Shown here in pieces: positions 1 through 8,279 of a DNA stretch of 64,000 nucleotides. Source of the stretch: Streptomyces sp. GQFP (GTDB lineage: Bacteria > Actinomycetota > Actinomycetes > Streptomycetales > Streptomycetaceae); assembly GCF_021545335.1 (NCBI RefSeq), contig NZ_CP089312.1:682001-746000 (forward strand), in the 5' to 3' direction. The position numbers were made by a program, and so were the translations under genes. How positions within the stretch are numbered: position 1 is the first letter of the stretch; the number at the start of each line of letters is the position of its first letter. The notes under the pieces are model-generated. The model worked only from the letters and a program-made list of their open reading frames with translations, did not search any database and had not been told where the DNA came from.

Positions 1-426
1 CTGGTGCATACGGGCGAACTCCATCGTGGAGATACCGTCGGCGCGGGCCAGCATGACCTGGCGCTCACGGCCCCGCAGCTGCTGGACCTGGCGCAGCAGC
101 CAGCGTCCGAAGTCCTCGTCGCACACGTCCTCGTCCGGCAGCTCGGGCCTGCTGACGTGCGCGGTACGGCCCGCCAGCCGCCGTCTGCGCTCCAGTTCAC
201 GGTAGTGGTCGACGCACAGCCGCAGCGCGACCGAGGTCAGAAAGGGTCCGATCCGCTCCGGGTCCAGATTGTCGTGGGCCGCCGCCCGCAGCATTACCTC
301 CTGGACGCAGTCCTCCGCGTCCTGGGCGGTCGGGAGCCGCCGGCGGACCAGCCGCATCAGCCGTTCCCGATGGCCGACGATCTCTTCCCAGATCACTAAC
401 TCATCCGCGCGGTCTTCCGAATTCAT
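1..426 (-). CDS. ECF-type RNA polymerase sigma factor (3' end cut by window)
   Basis: Reading the minus strand from ATG at 426 gives 142 open codons that run off the window edge. Region 2 is visible: AQDAEDCVQEVMLRA is the region 2.1/2.2 helix, followed by a VALRLCVDHYRELERRRRL stretch typical of regions 2.3/2.4. The last residues (RERQVMLARADGISTMEFARMHQ, broken at the edge) look like the start of the region 4 helix-turn-helix. It would direct RNA polymerase to a small set of promoters. No anti-sigma gene is visible upstream; the partner, if any, lies outside the window. A 7-bp inverted repeat (454-473) lies just upstream of the start. The family call is firm; the target genes are unknown. 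Confidence 0.85.
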   Translation of the reverse strand, partial: MNSEDRADELVIWEEIVGHRERLMRLVRRRLPTAQDAEDCVQEVMLRAAAHDNLDPERIGPFLTSVALRLCVDHYRELERRRRLAGRTAHVSRPELPDEDVCDEDFGRWLLRQVQQLRGRERQVMLARADGISTMEFARMHQ

Positions 427-684
427 GCAGTACACGGCCCCGAAATGTTCCTGTTTCCCGACTCGACGGGAAAGGACTGTCCGGGTCAACTCACGGACAA
501 ACCGAGCCGATTGCGCACCACTCGTCCGAATGGAAAAGGAACGAACCATCCCCGGCGCACGACGCGTCGTGCTATAAAAATCCTCACTGCTGCCGGGTCG
601 ATCAATTCGCGCAGAAACGTCACATCAACCCTGGAGTGAATCAATCACCCTGTGCAGCATACCCATATCAGCCACTGAGGAACT
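427..684. other. Intergenic region upstream of the sigma factor
   Basis: This 258-base stretch lies between the sigma factor start and the end of the iron-sulfur subunit gene; both genes are on the minus strand. It contains an inverted repeat (TTTCCCG at 454-460, CGGGAAA at 467-473) close to the sigma start and an AT-rich patch near 571-580. I see no convincing gene in it. The short open frames on the plus strand have no ribosome binding site and no family features. Confidence 0.5.
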
Positions 685-1164
685 TTATTCGCCAATACCG
701 GCCGACCTGCTTTTACCCCCGGCGGCCTGTTTGATGGCCTCGCGGATCCGGCAGTACGTGCCGCAGCGGCAGACGTTCTCGATCCCGTCGATGTCCGCGT
801 CCGTCGGTTCCGACGTCCGCTGGAGGAGTGCCGCCGCGGCCATGATCTGCCCCGGCTGGCAGAAGCCGCACTGCGCCACGTCCTGGTCGAGCCAGGCCTG
901 TTGGACGGGGTGCAGGGTGTCGCCGTCGGCCAGTCCCTCGATGGTGGTGACCCTACGGTCGGCGCAGTCTGCGACGGGCACGACACAGGGCTGGATCTCC
1001 GCGCCGTCGAGGTGGCTGGTGCAGGCGCGGCAGACCCCCACCCCGCAGCCGTACTTGGGGCCGGTCACATGCAGCAGGTCGCGCAGCACCCACAGCAGCG
1101 GCATGTCGGCCGGGGCCTCGACGGTGACCGGCTTGCCGTTGAGGACGAAGGTGTAGCGGGGCAT
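685..1164 (-). CDS. (2Fe-2S)-binding small subunit of a molybdenum hydroxylase (IorA type)
   Basis: A 159-residue protein of the size of isoquinoline 1-oxidoreductase alpha and related small subunits. The N-terminal plant-type ferredoxin domain has Cys40, Cys45, Cys48 and Cys60 (CGVGVCRAC). The C-terminal helical domain has Cys99, Cys102, Cys132 and Cys134 (CGFCQPGQIM and VCRCGTY). Together they bind two [2Fe-2S] clusters that carry electrons away from the molybdenum centre in the large subunit. It is the second gene of a two-gene unit, 57 bases after the large-subunit gene. No FAD-subunit gene is present, which fits the IorAB class, where electrons go directly to an outside acceptor. The substrate is not predictable; N-heterocycles or aldehydes are usual in the family. 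Confidence 0.9.
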   Translation of the reverse strand: MPRYTFVLNGKPVTVEAPADMPLLWVLRDLLHVTGPKYGCGVGVCRACTSHLDGAEIQPCVVPVADCADRRVTTIEGLADGDTLHPVQQAWLDQDVAQCGFCQPGQIMAAAALLQRTSEPTDADIDGIENVCRCGTYCRIREAIKQAAGGKSRSAGIGE

Positions 1165-1221
1165 CAGTACCTCTCGGGGGCGGAGTAGGAGCCGGAGTCG
1201 ACGGTCGGTCAGAAGGTTCGG

Positions 1222-3366
1222 TCAGAAGTTGAGGGGGAAGCGGCGGGGCTTGGTGCCCGTGGCGCGGGCGTACGCGTTGGCGACCGCGCCCGCCGCGGCC
1301 GGCACGCCGAGTTCTCCGGCTCCGCCGGGCTCGCCCTTGGACGGCATGATGTGCGCCTCGAAGTGCAGAGGGGCGTGCCGTTGGCGGGCGTAGTGGAAGT
1401 CGGCGAAGCTGCCCTCGCGGACGGCGCCCCGGTCGATGTGGAGGCCGGCCCGCAGGATCGTGGAGATGCCGTCGATCGTGGTGCCCATGAGCTGGGCCTC
1501 AAGTCCGCGTGGGTTCACGGCCGTTCCGACGTCAGCCGCCATCACCGCCCTGGTGACGCGGGGGTTCCTCGGATCGGTGGCGTCGATCTCGATCAGACAG
1601 GCCACGCAGGAGCCGTACTCCTCGTGGACGGCCATGCCCTGTCCGTGTCCGGCCGGCAGGGCGCGTCCCCAACTCCCGGCGGAGGCCGCCTTGTCGAGCA
1701 CGGTGCGTACGGTCTTGCTGCGGAGTGTGGTGCGCCGGAAGGCGACCGGGTCCTTGCCGAGGCCGCGGGCGATCTCGTCGACCATGATCTCCTCGACGGT
1801 CCGGGTCGTCCCGGAGTCCACCGAGCGCCAGGCGCCGAGGGGTATCGCCTCCAGTTCCACGCCGCCCGAATCCCCGGACAACTGACCGAAGTTGTACAGC
1901 CCGCTGTCGCTGGGCAGCGGGCCCGCCTCCCGGACGCGTCCCGCCCGCGCGGCCAGGGACCTCCCACCGCCCTGCGCGGCGAGGCCCTCGCCCTCCCACG
2001 ACTCGCTCACCGAGGCCGTGGAGTGGACGAAGGACACCACCCGGCCGCCCGCGTGGCTGGCTCGGATCCGGTGGTGGGTGGCCGCGCGCATCTGGCCGTG
2101 CCGCAGGTCGTCGCTACGGCTCCACATCAACTTGACCGGCCGGCGGGCCGCCTTGGAGACGAGGGCGGCTTCCAGTGCGAAGTCGAAGTTCAGCCGCCGT
2201 CCGAACGAGCCGCCGCCCCGCATGACATGGACCTTGACCTTCGACGGCGGGAGTCCGACCGCCGCCGCGATGCTGTCGCGGGCGTCCATCGGCGTCTGGG
2301 TGGAGAACCACAGTTCGGCGCGGTCCGCGCGGACGTCGGCCACCGTGGTCAGCACCTCCATCGGGGCATGGCTGACGAATGCGAACTCGAACTCGCCGGT
2401 CACCTGCGTCGATCCGCTCGGCGCGGTGCCCAGTGGTGGGACGGCGGCGCGCAGCCGGGATCTGATCGCCGTGTCGGAGAGCGCGGCCAGCGGGCCCGGG
2501 GCCCAGGTGATGCGCAGGGCGTCGCGGGCCTTGAAGGCGTGGTGGAACGTGTCGGCGACCACGGCGACCCCGCCCGCGACGCGGACGACCGCGCGGACGC
2601 CGGGCATGGCTCGGGCCGCCCGGTCGTCGAGCGTGCGGATCTTCCCGCCGAGCGTCGGCGGCCGGGCCACCACGGTCGGCTTCGCGCCGGGCACCCGCAC
2701 GTCACCGGCGTACTGCGCCTCGCCGGTGACGAGGTCCCGGGCGTCGATCCGGGTCGTCGGCTTGCCGATCACCTTGTGCCGGGAGGCCGGTTTGGGCTTG
2801 CTGGACACGGCCGGGCGGGTGACCTGCGCGGCGATCGCGGTCAGCGAGCCGTAGGTGGCCGTACGCCCGTCCGGTGCGACCACCATCGTGTTACGGGTGC
2901 GCAGTGTTCGTGCGGGGAGTCGCCAGCGCCGGGCGGCGGCGGTCACCAGCCGGGCCCGCGCGGTGGCGGCGAGCGCCCGTGCGGGACCGTACAGCGAGCT
3001 GACCGAGTTCGAACCGCCGGTGTACTGGCTGCCCTTGGTGCGGGCGTCGGCGAGCGGGATGTCGACGTCGGCGAGGCGGGCGTCCAGTTCCTCGGCGATC
3101 ATCATGGCGACGGCGGTGGTGACGCCCTGGCCGACCTCGACGCGCGGCAGCCGGACGACGACCCGGTTCGCCGCGGTGACCTCCAGGACCAGCATCTCGT
3201 CGTCGTCACCGGTCACCACGACACCTGCCCGCGCGCTCGCGTCCGCCGTGGAGCGCTCGGCGCCTTCGGCCGAGGACGTGTCGCAGCCGATCGGCGCGGC
3301 CACGGTCAGGGTGGTGGCGGCCAGCGAGTAGACCATGAACCTCCGACGGGACCACTGCCGTTCCAT
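1222..3366 (-). CDS. Molybdopterin-binding large subunit (IorB-type aldehyde/N-heterocycle oxidase)
   Basis: A 714-residue protein when started at ATG 3366, which has an AGGGGTGG-like ribosome binding site. The longer open frame upstream crosses the divergent promoter and is not supported. The N-terminus (MERQWSRRRFMVYSLAATT) has twin arginines and a hydrophobic segment ending near a cysteine (APIGC), so it is a Tat substrate and possibly a lipoprotein. The body has family features: VGQGVTTAVAMMIAEELD, the RGGGSFGRR motif of the molybdopterin-binding domain, and GGAGELGVPAAAGAVANA near the C-terminus. It would hydroxylate its substrate with water at the Mo centre on the outside of the membrane, with the downstream ferredoxin-like protein as partner. 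Confidence 0.88.
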   Translation of the reverse strand: MERQWSRRRFMVYSLAATTLTVAAPIGCDTSSAEGAERSTADASARAGVVVTGDDDEMLVLEVTAANRVVVRLPRVEVGQGVTTAVAMMIAEELDARLADVDIPLADARTKGSQYTGGSNSVSSLYGPARALAATARARLVTAAARRWRLPARTLRTRNTMVVAPDGRTATYGSLTAIAAQVTRPAVSSKPKPASRHKVIGKPTTRIDARDLVTGEAQYAGDVRVPGAKPTVVARPPTLGGKIRTLDDRAARAMPGVRAVVRVAGGVAVVADTFHHAFKARDALRITWAPGPLAALSDTAIRSRLRAAVPPLGTAPSGSTQVTGEFEFAFVSHAPMEVLTTVADVRADRAELWFSTQTPMDARDSIAAAVGLPPSKVKVHVMRGGGSFGRRLNFDFALEAALVSKAARRPVKLMWSRSDDLRHGQMRAATHHRIRASHAGGRVVSFVHSTASVSESWEGEGLAAQGGGRSLAARAGRVREAGPLPSDSGLYNFGQLSGDSGGVELEAIPLGAWRSVDSGTTRTVEEIMVDEIARGLGKDPVAFRRTTLRSKTVRTVLDKAASAGSWGRALPAGHGQGMAVHEEYGSCVACLIEIDATDPRNPRVTRAVMAADVGTAVNPRGLEAQLMGTTIDGISTILRAGLHIDRGAVREGSFADFHYARQRHAPLHFEAHIMPSKGEPGGAGELGVPAAAGAVANAYARATGTKPRRFPLNF

Positions 3367-3624
3367 CGCCACCCCTGTCGATACCTGTCGCTCACCGTCG
3401 GTCTCCGACGGGTCGTCGCCGCGCCCGCTGTCGGTGCGTCTCCTGTGTATGAGGGGTCGGGCGGCTTTCTGGTTGCGTGCCCCGTGCCGTCCGGTCCGCG
3501 GCGGTTCCCCCCGGACGGCTGGAAGCCTCCCCCCAGGTGGCTGGAGTGTCCCGGAACGGCGTTCTACCGGGGCTTTCGCCGTTCTAAGGTCGGGAGACGA
3601 CTTCGACGGCAAGGCGGAACGTAC
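3367..3624. promoter_or_regulatory. Divergent promoter region, molybdenum hydroxylase / two-component pair
   Basis: This 258-base region separates the Tat-exported oxidase gene (minus) from the response regulator gene (plus). It must hold promoters for both directions. I cannot assign clear -35/-10 pairs or an inverted-repeat operator by eye. The layout suggests, but does not prove, that the response regulator controls the oxidase. Confidence 0.5.
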
Positions 3625-4296
3625 GTGATCCGGGTAGTGGTGGTGGACGACGAGGCCCTGGTGCGGTCCGGCTTCAAACTGATCCTGAGCGCGGCCGACG
3701 ACATCGAGGTCGTCGCGACCACGGCGGGCGCCGGCGCGCTCGACACCGTACGGCGGGAGCGCCCCGATGTCGTCCTGCTGGACATCCGGATGCCGGACGT
3801 CGACGGCCTGACCGTCCTGCGGGAGGTACGGGAGCTGCCGGAGCCCCCGGTGGTGGCGATGCTGACGACGTTCGACGCCGACGAGTACATCCTGACCGCC
3901 CTGCGTTCCGGCGCCGCCGGCTTCCTGCTGAAGGACACCGAGCCGGACCAACTCGCCCAGCTGGTACGGAGCTTGGCGGCGGGCGGGGTCGTCATGTCAC
4001 CGAAGGCATCCCGTGCCGTCTGGCAGAGTCACCCCGGCGCCGCCGTCCGCGCCGAGGATCCCGAGGCCGCCCGGGTGGGCCGACTCAGTGAGCGTGAGCG
4101 CGAGGTTCTGGTGCTGGTCGCGGAGGGGCTGTCCAACGCGGACATCGGCACGCGTATTCACCTCAGCGCGGGCACGGTCAAGGACCATGTGAGCGCGATC
4201 CTCACCAAGTTGAGGGTGAGCAGCCGGGTGCAGGCGGCGCTGCTCGCCCAGCGGGCCGGGCTGCTGGACGGGCCGTTCGGCGAGGGGTACCAGTGA
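3625..4296 (+). CDS. NarL/LuxR-family response regulator
   Basis: 223 residues from GTG at 3625, preceded by an AAGGCGGA-like ribosome binding site; the long open frame before it is antisense to the oxidase gene. The receiver domain (1-120) has the acidic pair Asp8-Asp9, phospho-acceptor Asp53 (LLDIRMPDVDG), and Lys102 (FLLKD). The C-terminal LuxR helix-turn-helix begins at LSEREREVLVLVAEGLSN and includes GTVKDHVSAILTKL. It overlaps its kinase by 4 bases (GTGA), so the two are translationally coupled. It is a DNA-binding response regulator activated by the adjacent histidine kinase; the target may be the divergent molybdenum hydroxylase. Confidence 0.95.
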   Translation: MIRVVVVDDEALVRSGFKLILSAADDIEVVATTAGAGALDTVRRERPDVVLLDIRMPDVDGLTVLREVRELPEPPVVAMLTTFDADEYILTALRSGAAGFLLKDTEPDQLAQLVRSLAAGGVVMSPKASRAVWQSHPGAAVRAEDPEAARVGRLSEREREVLVLVAEGLSNADIGTRIHLSAGTVKDHVSAILTKLRVSSRVQAALLAQRAGLLDGPFGEGYQ

Positions 4297-5429
4297 GCGC
4301 GGCCGACGCCCGCCCTGTCTGGTGGGCGCGGGTCCCGGACCGGGGTGTCGACGCCGTTGTGGTCGCCGTCGCGGCCGTGGACGCGTTGATCAGTCTGTTC
4401 GGTGAGTCGCCCGCCTCGATCGCGGCCTCCGTGCTGGCCTGCGGGGCGCTGGTGTTCCGTCGGCGGTTCCCGCTGGCGGTCTTCCTGCTGACCCTGCCCG
4501 CGAGCCTGATGCTGGACATCGTGTTCGCCCCGTTCGCCGCGCTGTTCACGCTCGCCGAACAGTCCCGGGACCGCCGTCTGCTCGCCTTCTGCGCCCTGCT
4601 GTTCGCGATGGCGTCGGCCGCGCCATGGCCGCTGGACGACCTGCCCTCGCACGACCGTGCCTGGACCGTCGTCTCCTTCTTCTACACCCTGGCCTCCGCC
4701 GCCGCCCCCGTCCTCCTGGGCCAACTCCTCCAGGCCCGGCGGGACTTGTCGGGGCGGCTCGTCGAGATCGAGGAGGCGCGGGAGCACGAACGGCTGCTGC
4801 ACTCCCAGGCCGTGCTGGCCCGGGAACGCGCCCAGCTCGCCCGGGAGATGCACGACGTCGTCTCCCACCAGGTCAGCCTGATCGCCGTACAGGCCGGGGC
4901 GCTCCAAGTCGCCGCGAAGGAACCGGAGTTCAGGGAGGGCGCCCGGACGATCCGTGCCCTGAGCGTCGACACCCTGGACGAACTCCGCCATATGGTCACC
5001 CTGTTGCGGGCCTCGGGCGGCAAGGCCACCGAGCTGACCCCGCAGCCCACCCTGGCCGACCTCCACCGGCTTGTCACGACGAGCGGTATCGAGACCGAGC
5101 TGACCGGTGAACTCCCCCCGGACATCGGCACCCCGGCCCAGCGCGCCGTCTACCGGACCGTGCAGGAGGCTCTCACCAACGTGCGTAAACACGCTCCGGG
5201 GGCCCGTGCGACGGTCCAGCTGTGGCGTGCCCCGGACGGCGCCGGATTCGGCGTGACCGTCACCAACACGCCCCCGACCCGCCCGTCCCTCCCCCTGCCC
5301 GGCTCCCACCAGGGCCTCGTCGGCCTCCGGGAACGCGCCGAGCTCCTGCACGGCACCTTCCGGTCGGGGCCCACTCCCGAGGGCGGCTACCAGGTCAGGC
5401 TCAGGATCCCGGCCGGCTCGGCGCCGTAG
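4293..5429 (+). CDS. Sensor histidine kinase, HisKA_3 (NarX/DesK-like) type
   Basis: 378 residues starting at a GTG that overlaps the regulator stop codon. The N-terminal 145 residues contain about four to five hydrophobic membrane segments and no large extracellular domain, as in Streptomyces kinases that sense within the membrane. The dimerisation helix carries His187 in AREMHDVVSHQVSLIAVQAG. The ATP-binding domain has NVRKHAPGARATV (N box) and GLVGLRERAELLHG. It phosphorylates the upstream NarL-type regulator. The signal is unknown. Confidence 0.93.
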   Translation: MSAADARPVWWARVPDRGVDAVVVAVAAVDALISLFGESPASIAASVLACGALVFRRRFPLAVFLLTLPASLMLDIVFAPFAALFTLAEQSRDRRLLAFCALLFAMASAAPWPLDDLPSHDRAWTVVSFFYTLASAAAPVLLGQLLQARRDLSGRLVEIEEAREHERLLHSQAVLARERAQLAREMHDVVSHQVSLIAVQAGALQVAAKEPEFREGARTIRALSVDTLDELRHMVTLLRASGGKATELTPQPTLADLHRLVTTSGIETELTGELPPDIGTPAQRAVYRTVQEALTNVRKHAPGARATVQLWRAPDGAGFGVTVTNTPPTRPSLPLPGSHQGLVGLRERAELLHGTFRSGPTPEGGYQVRLRIPAGSAP

Positions 5430-5525
5430 AGCCGATCAGGGCGGTGTCGGTGCCGACGGGGCCGAAGGTGTTCGCGCCGCCCGGGGTGCCGAGGGGGGCG
5501 TCGCGGCCCGGCGGCGTCCGAGGCC

Positions 5526-6800
5526 GTGACGGCGGGCACCGCGCAGATCGGGCTCAACTCCGACTCCACCGCCCTGCCGCTGATGGTGACCAACCCCGAC
5601 CTGCGGGCCCTGGGCGTCTTCCAGACCTCGGACCGCTACCTGAAGGTCGTCCTGCGGGACGGCATCGACTCCCCGAAGCAGATCAAGACCATGGCGTCGA
5701 TCGGCGGCCTCGGCCTCTACTCGACGCACCGGTATCTGCTGCACAACGACATCGACCCCAGTTCCGTGAAGATCGTGGAGAGTTCACCGCCGGAGATCCC
5801 CGGCCTGCTGGAGCAGGGCTCGATCGACGTCTGCATCCTCTACGAGCCCTGGGCGACCCGGGGCGACGAGGGAGGCGGGCACATCGCCGAGCACCTCGCC
5901 AACCAGCTTCCACGGCGCCCTGGGGTCAATCCGGTGACGGCGGCCCGCCGTTGGCATCGGCTCACCGAGGCGGGGCTGGCGTGGGTGACCGCCTACCCCC
6001 GGCTGTCCAACTCGCGGATCGTGGTGACCGCCGTGGTCGAGGTGGACACCGAGCCGGGCACCGCTCAGGCCGTGGCGCGGGCCCTCGCGGCGGATCCGGC
6101 GGTGACGAACATCAAGCTCACGGCGGGCGGCCGGGACCTGGTGGCCTCGGTGGTGACCCGGAGCCTGGACGAACTGGCGCACCTCACCACGCTGTTGTTC
6201 CAGCGGACCCCCGGGGTACGGGCGACCCGCACCCATGTGTCGACCGGCCTCCCGACCGAGGGCAGCCGGTGGCGGCTGCGCAGCCTGGACGCCGTCCAGA
6301 GCGCCCGTATCAAGGCGGCCCTGCCCCCGCCGTGCCGACCCGTGGACGAGGCCGGCTGGGACGCCCTGGACGCCCAGCTGCTCGAACTGCTCAGCACGGA
6401 CGGCCGGTTGTCCCTGCGGGACCTGTCGGCGGCGACGGACACCAGCCTCACCACGGTCCGCCGCAGACTCCAGTCGCTGCTCACCGCACGCCTGAGCCTG
6501 CGCTGCGATCTGGCCCGGCCGCTGTCGGGATGGCCCCTGTCCGCCGTGTACATCGCCTCCGTACCGGGCCAGTTCGTGGCGGAGACCAGCAGGGCGCTGT
6601 CCGGGGTGCGCGAGGTCCGCTCGTGCGCGATCACCGCGGGCCCGCACAACCTGGTGATCGACGTGTGGCTGCGCGACCTGCACGACGTCCACGACTTCGA
6701 GGCCCATCTGTCCCGCCAGTTGCCGCGTCTCACGGTCGACGACCGCTCGGTGGTCCTGCGGACGATCAAGCACATGGGGCGACTGCTGGACCGGGAGTGA
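5526..6800 (+). pseudogene. Chimeric ORF: substrate-binding-protein fragment fused to a tandem Lrp/AsnC regulator
   Basis: The 424-codon frame joins two unrelated halves. Codons 1 to about 125 match the middle of an SsuA/NMT1-type periplasmic binding protein (VTAGTAQIGLNSDS, GLYSTHRYLLHNDID, DVCILYEPW) but lack the signal peptide and first domain. From about codon 131 (GVNPVTAARRWHRL) it becomes a double Lrp/AsnC regulator, entering in the middle of the first helix-turn-helix. A second helix-turn-helix follows near codon 275 (DGRLSLRDLSAATDTSLTTVRRRL), with a ligand-binding RAM-like domain to the end. The junction is near 5877-5920. The frame is open back to the histidine kinase stop with no ribosome binding site. 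This looks like a deletion fusion, so function is doubtful; an expressed C-terminal regulator is possible. Confidence 0.7.
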
Positions 6801-6845
6801 CTGTGCGTGGGGGTCGTGCCGCTACGACATCCGCAAGTACCGTGA

Positions 6846-7172
6846 ACGCGAGCCCATGGGCTCGTCGTCGAGGACACGCTCCCCGTCCAGGGCCACGCCT
6901 GGCTGGGCCGTTATCCGTCCGGCAAGCAGACCCTGCTCTCCGCCGAGGCGGAACGACTGGCGGGCCTGCTGCTGGGCGAGGGCCCGCTGGCGACCCGCGC
7001 GCCGCGCGATGCCGTCGGGGTGACGGGCAAGAGGTTCGACCAGGTGCTGACCGAGCACGACGCGCGGGCGGCGGCCCGCTTCATGGACACGATGGTCGAG
7101 GCGAAGCCGGCCGCACTGTGCCGCGCCTTCGGACGGTCACGGGAGAGGGCAGCTACGGCCCTGGGCTCCTGA
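6846..7172 (+). pseudogene. Unrecognised gene remnant, probably frameshifted
   Basis: A frame beginning without a start codon after a stop at 6843 reads HGLVVEDTLPVQGHAWLGRY and later GVTGKRFDQVLTEHDARA, ending in TGA at 7170-7172. The text just before, in another frame, reads CRYDIRKYRERE, which looks like coding sequence interrupted by a frameshift near 6850. The composition is typical of the neighbours. I do not recognise the family. It lies between two chimeric genes and is best read as debris. Confidence 0.35.
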
Positions 7173-7390
7173 GGTGTACGCAGCATTCAGCACTCCCAGA
7201 GTTCGGCTCCCTGCCTGGTCTTCGCAGGTCAAGGGCGTTCTCACGCTGCAACAGCCTGGTTTCCGCCCATTCCGCGCGTCACGGACCTTGTGACGTTCCG
7301 TTCCGGCCGAGTACGCTGCACCAAATTGAAGCTACTTCAGTTCAAGACACCCCAGGCGGTCGTCAGGGCGGCGCCGATCGGAGGGTACCC
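7173..7390. other. Intergenic promoter-bearing region
   Basis: No gene is supported here. The right half holds a possible promoter (TTGTGA at 7288-7293, 18-base spacer, TACGCT at 7312-7317) followed by the palindromic operator listed separately at 7326-7345. Confidence 0.45.
7326..7345. promoter_or_regulatory. Operator of the TGAACT family
   Basis: On the minus strand the site reads TTGAACTGAAGTAGCTTCAA and contains the TGAACTGAAGT core. It sits 8 bases after a -10-like TACGCT, similar to the other sites of the set (14639, 23639, 24955, 31433). It would control the plus-strand genes from 7391 onward, including the acyl-CoA dehydrogenase/kinase pair. It is one of the less perfect members. Confidence 0.5.
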
Positions 7391-8257
7391 ATGTCCACCC
7401 AGTTGACGAATCCTTCCGCACTGTGCGGCAGGACCGCCTTGGTGACCGGCGCGGGGCAGGGCATCGGGCGGGCGATCGCCGTGGAGTTGGCGCGCCAGGG
7501 GCCGTCCGCCGTCGTGGTCGCCGACCGGAACGGGTCGACCGCGGCCGAGACCGCCGATCGGCCGCCGGGGCCAAGGCGGAGGCGATCGTGTGCGATCCGC
7601 GGGACCGCGACGGGATCGAGGCGATGGTGGCCCGCGTTGCTCGACTTCTACGAGCGGGGGCTGTCCGCGGCGGGCGTGGAGGTGCGGCTGGGCCGGGCTG
7701 CCGGGCCGGGAGCCGAACTCGACGGCTTCGACGGCTTCGACGGCTTCGACGCGGTCGTGCCGACCACCGGTGCCGTGGAGACGTCCCCGCTGATCGACGC
7801 CGGCGCCGCCCATGTGGTGGTGGCCGACGACGGGTTCGGCTGGTGGCCCGGATGCAACGTCGTGGAGCCGGCGGTACCGGCGGGCGTTGCCCGCGTCACG
7901 TTCGTGACTCCGGGGACGGCCTTCGCCGGGGCGATCCCGACCGAGAGCCGCGTCCAGCTGCTGCGGTGCCTGGCCGGGAAGTGCGGCCTGGAGATCATGC
8001 CGCTGTGTACGGCGACGGGTCTCGGACCGGACGGCGTGGGCGTCGCTCACCTCACTTCTGGACGTACGAAGGCCCTGGACGCCGACCGCGTCGTGGTGGT
8101 GGGTGAGCGGCGACCCCGCACGTCCCCGGACTGCGCCGCGCCCCTGGTCCTCGTGGTGGGCCACGCCGTCGTTCCACGGCGCGTCGCGCACGCCGTGGCC
8201 GAGGGGCGGGAGGCGGCCGTGCGGATCACGGCCGCGGCATGGACCGCCGGCCAGTAA
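7391..8257 (+). pseudogene. Chimeric ORF: SDR N-terminus fused to C-terminus of an old-yellow-enzyme-type reductase
   Basis: The 288-codon frame starts at ATG 7391 after GGAGGG, a good ribosome binding site. Codons 1-55 are a normal short-chain dehydrogenase N-terminus (ALVTGAGQGIGRAIAVELA). Near 7556 the SDR sequence continues in the +1-shifted frame (AGAKAEAIVCDPRDRDGIEAMVA), showing a frameshift. From about 7640 the original frame resumes with the C-terminal NAD(P)/FAD part of a 2,4-dienoyl-CoA reductase/old-yellow-enzyme relative (WWPGCNVVEPAVPAGVARV, LDADRVVVVGERRP). The flavin barrel is absent. A 9-base unit is repeated three times at the seam region. The product could not be an active enzyme of either family. 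Confidence 0.75.
7721..7750 (+). repeat. 9-bp tandem repeat (gacggcttc x3)
   Basis: Three perfect copies of GACGGCTTC followed by GAC encode DGF three times inside the SDR/reductase chimera. Related reductases have no such run as far as I recall, so this is probably slippage expansion in a gene under no selection. Confidence 0.9.
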
Positions 8258-8279
8258 CCACCGGATCGAGAGGGGCCGT

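Noticed and set aside
3367..3951. N-terminal extension of the Mo-hydroxylase large subunit
   Set aside because: It is antisense to the regulator gene and divergent promoter. The Tat signal marks the true start at 3366.
1351..4296. A 981-codon open frame on the plus strand whose end is the NarL regulator
   Set aside because: Only the part from GTG 3625 has family features. The upstream two-thirds is antisense to the molybdenum hydroxylase and is open because of the high third-position GC of that gene.
7721..7750. CRISPR or other repeat array
   Set aside because: Short perfect tandem repeats with no spacers here and at 16612, 21285, 24885 and 27570. No CRISPR array or cas gene is in the window.
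5222..8257. A 1011-codon open frame through the chimeras
   Set aside because: It is out of frame with the histidine kinase and binding-protein/Lrp text; only the part from ATG 7391 has recognisable domains.
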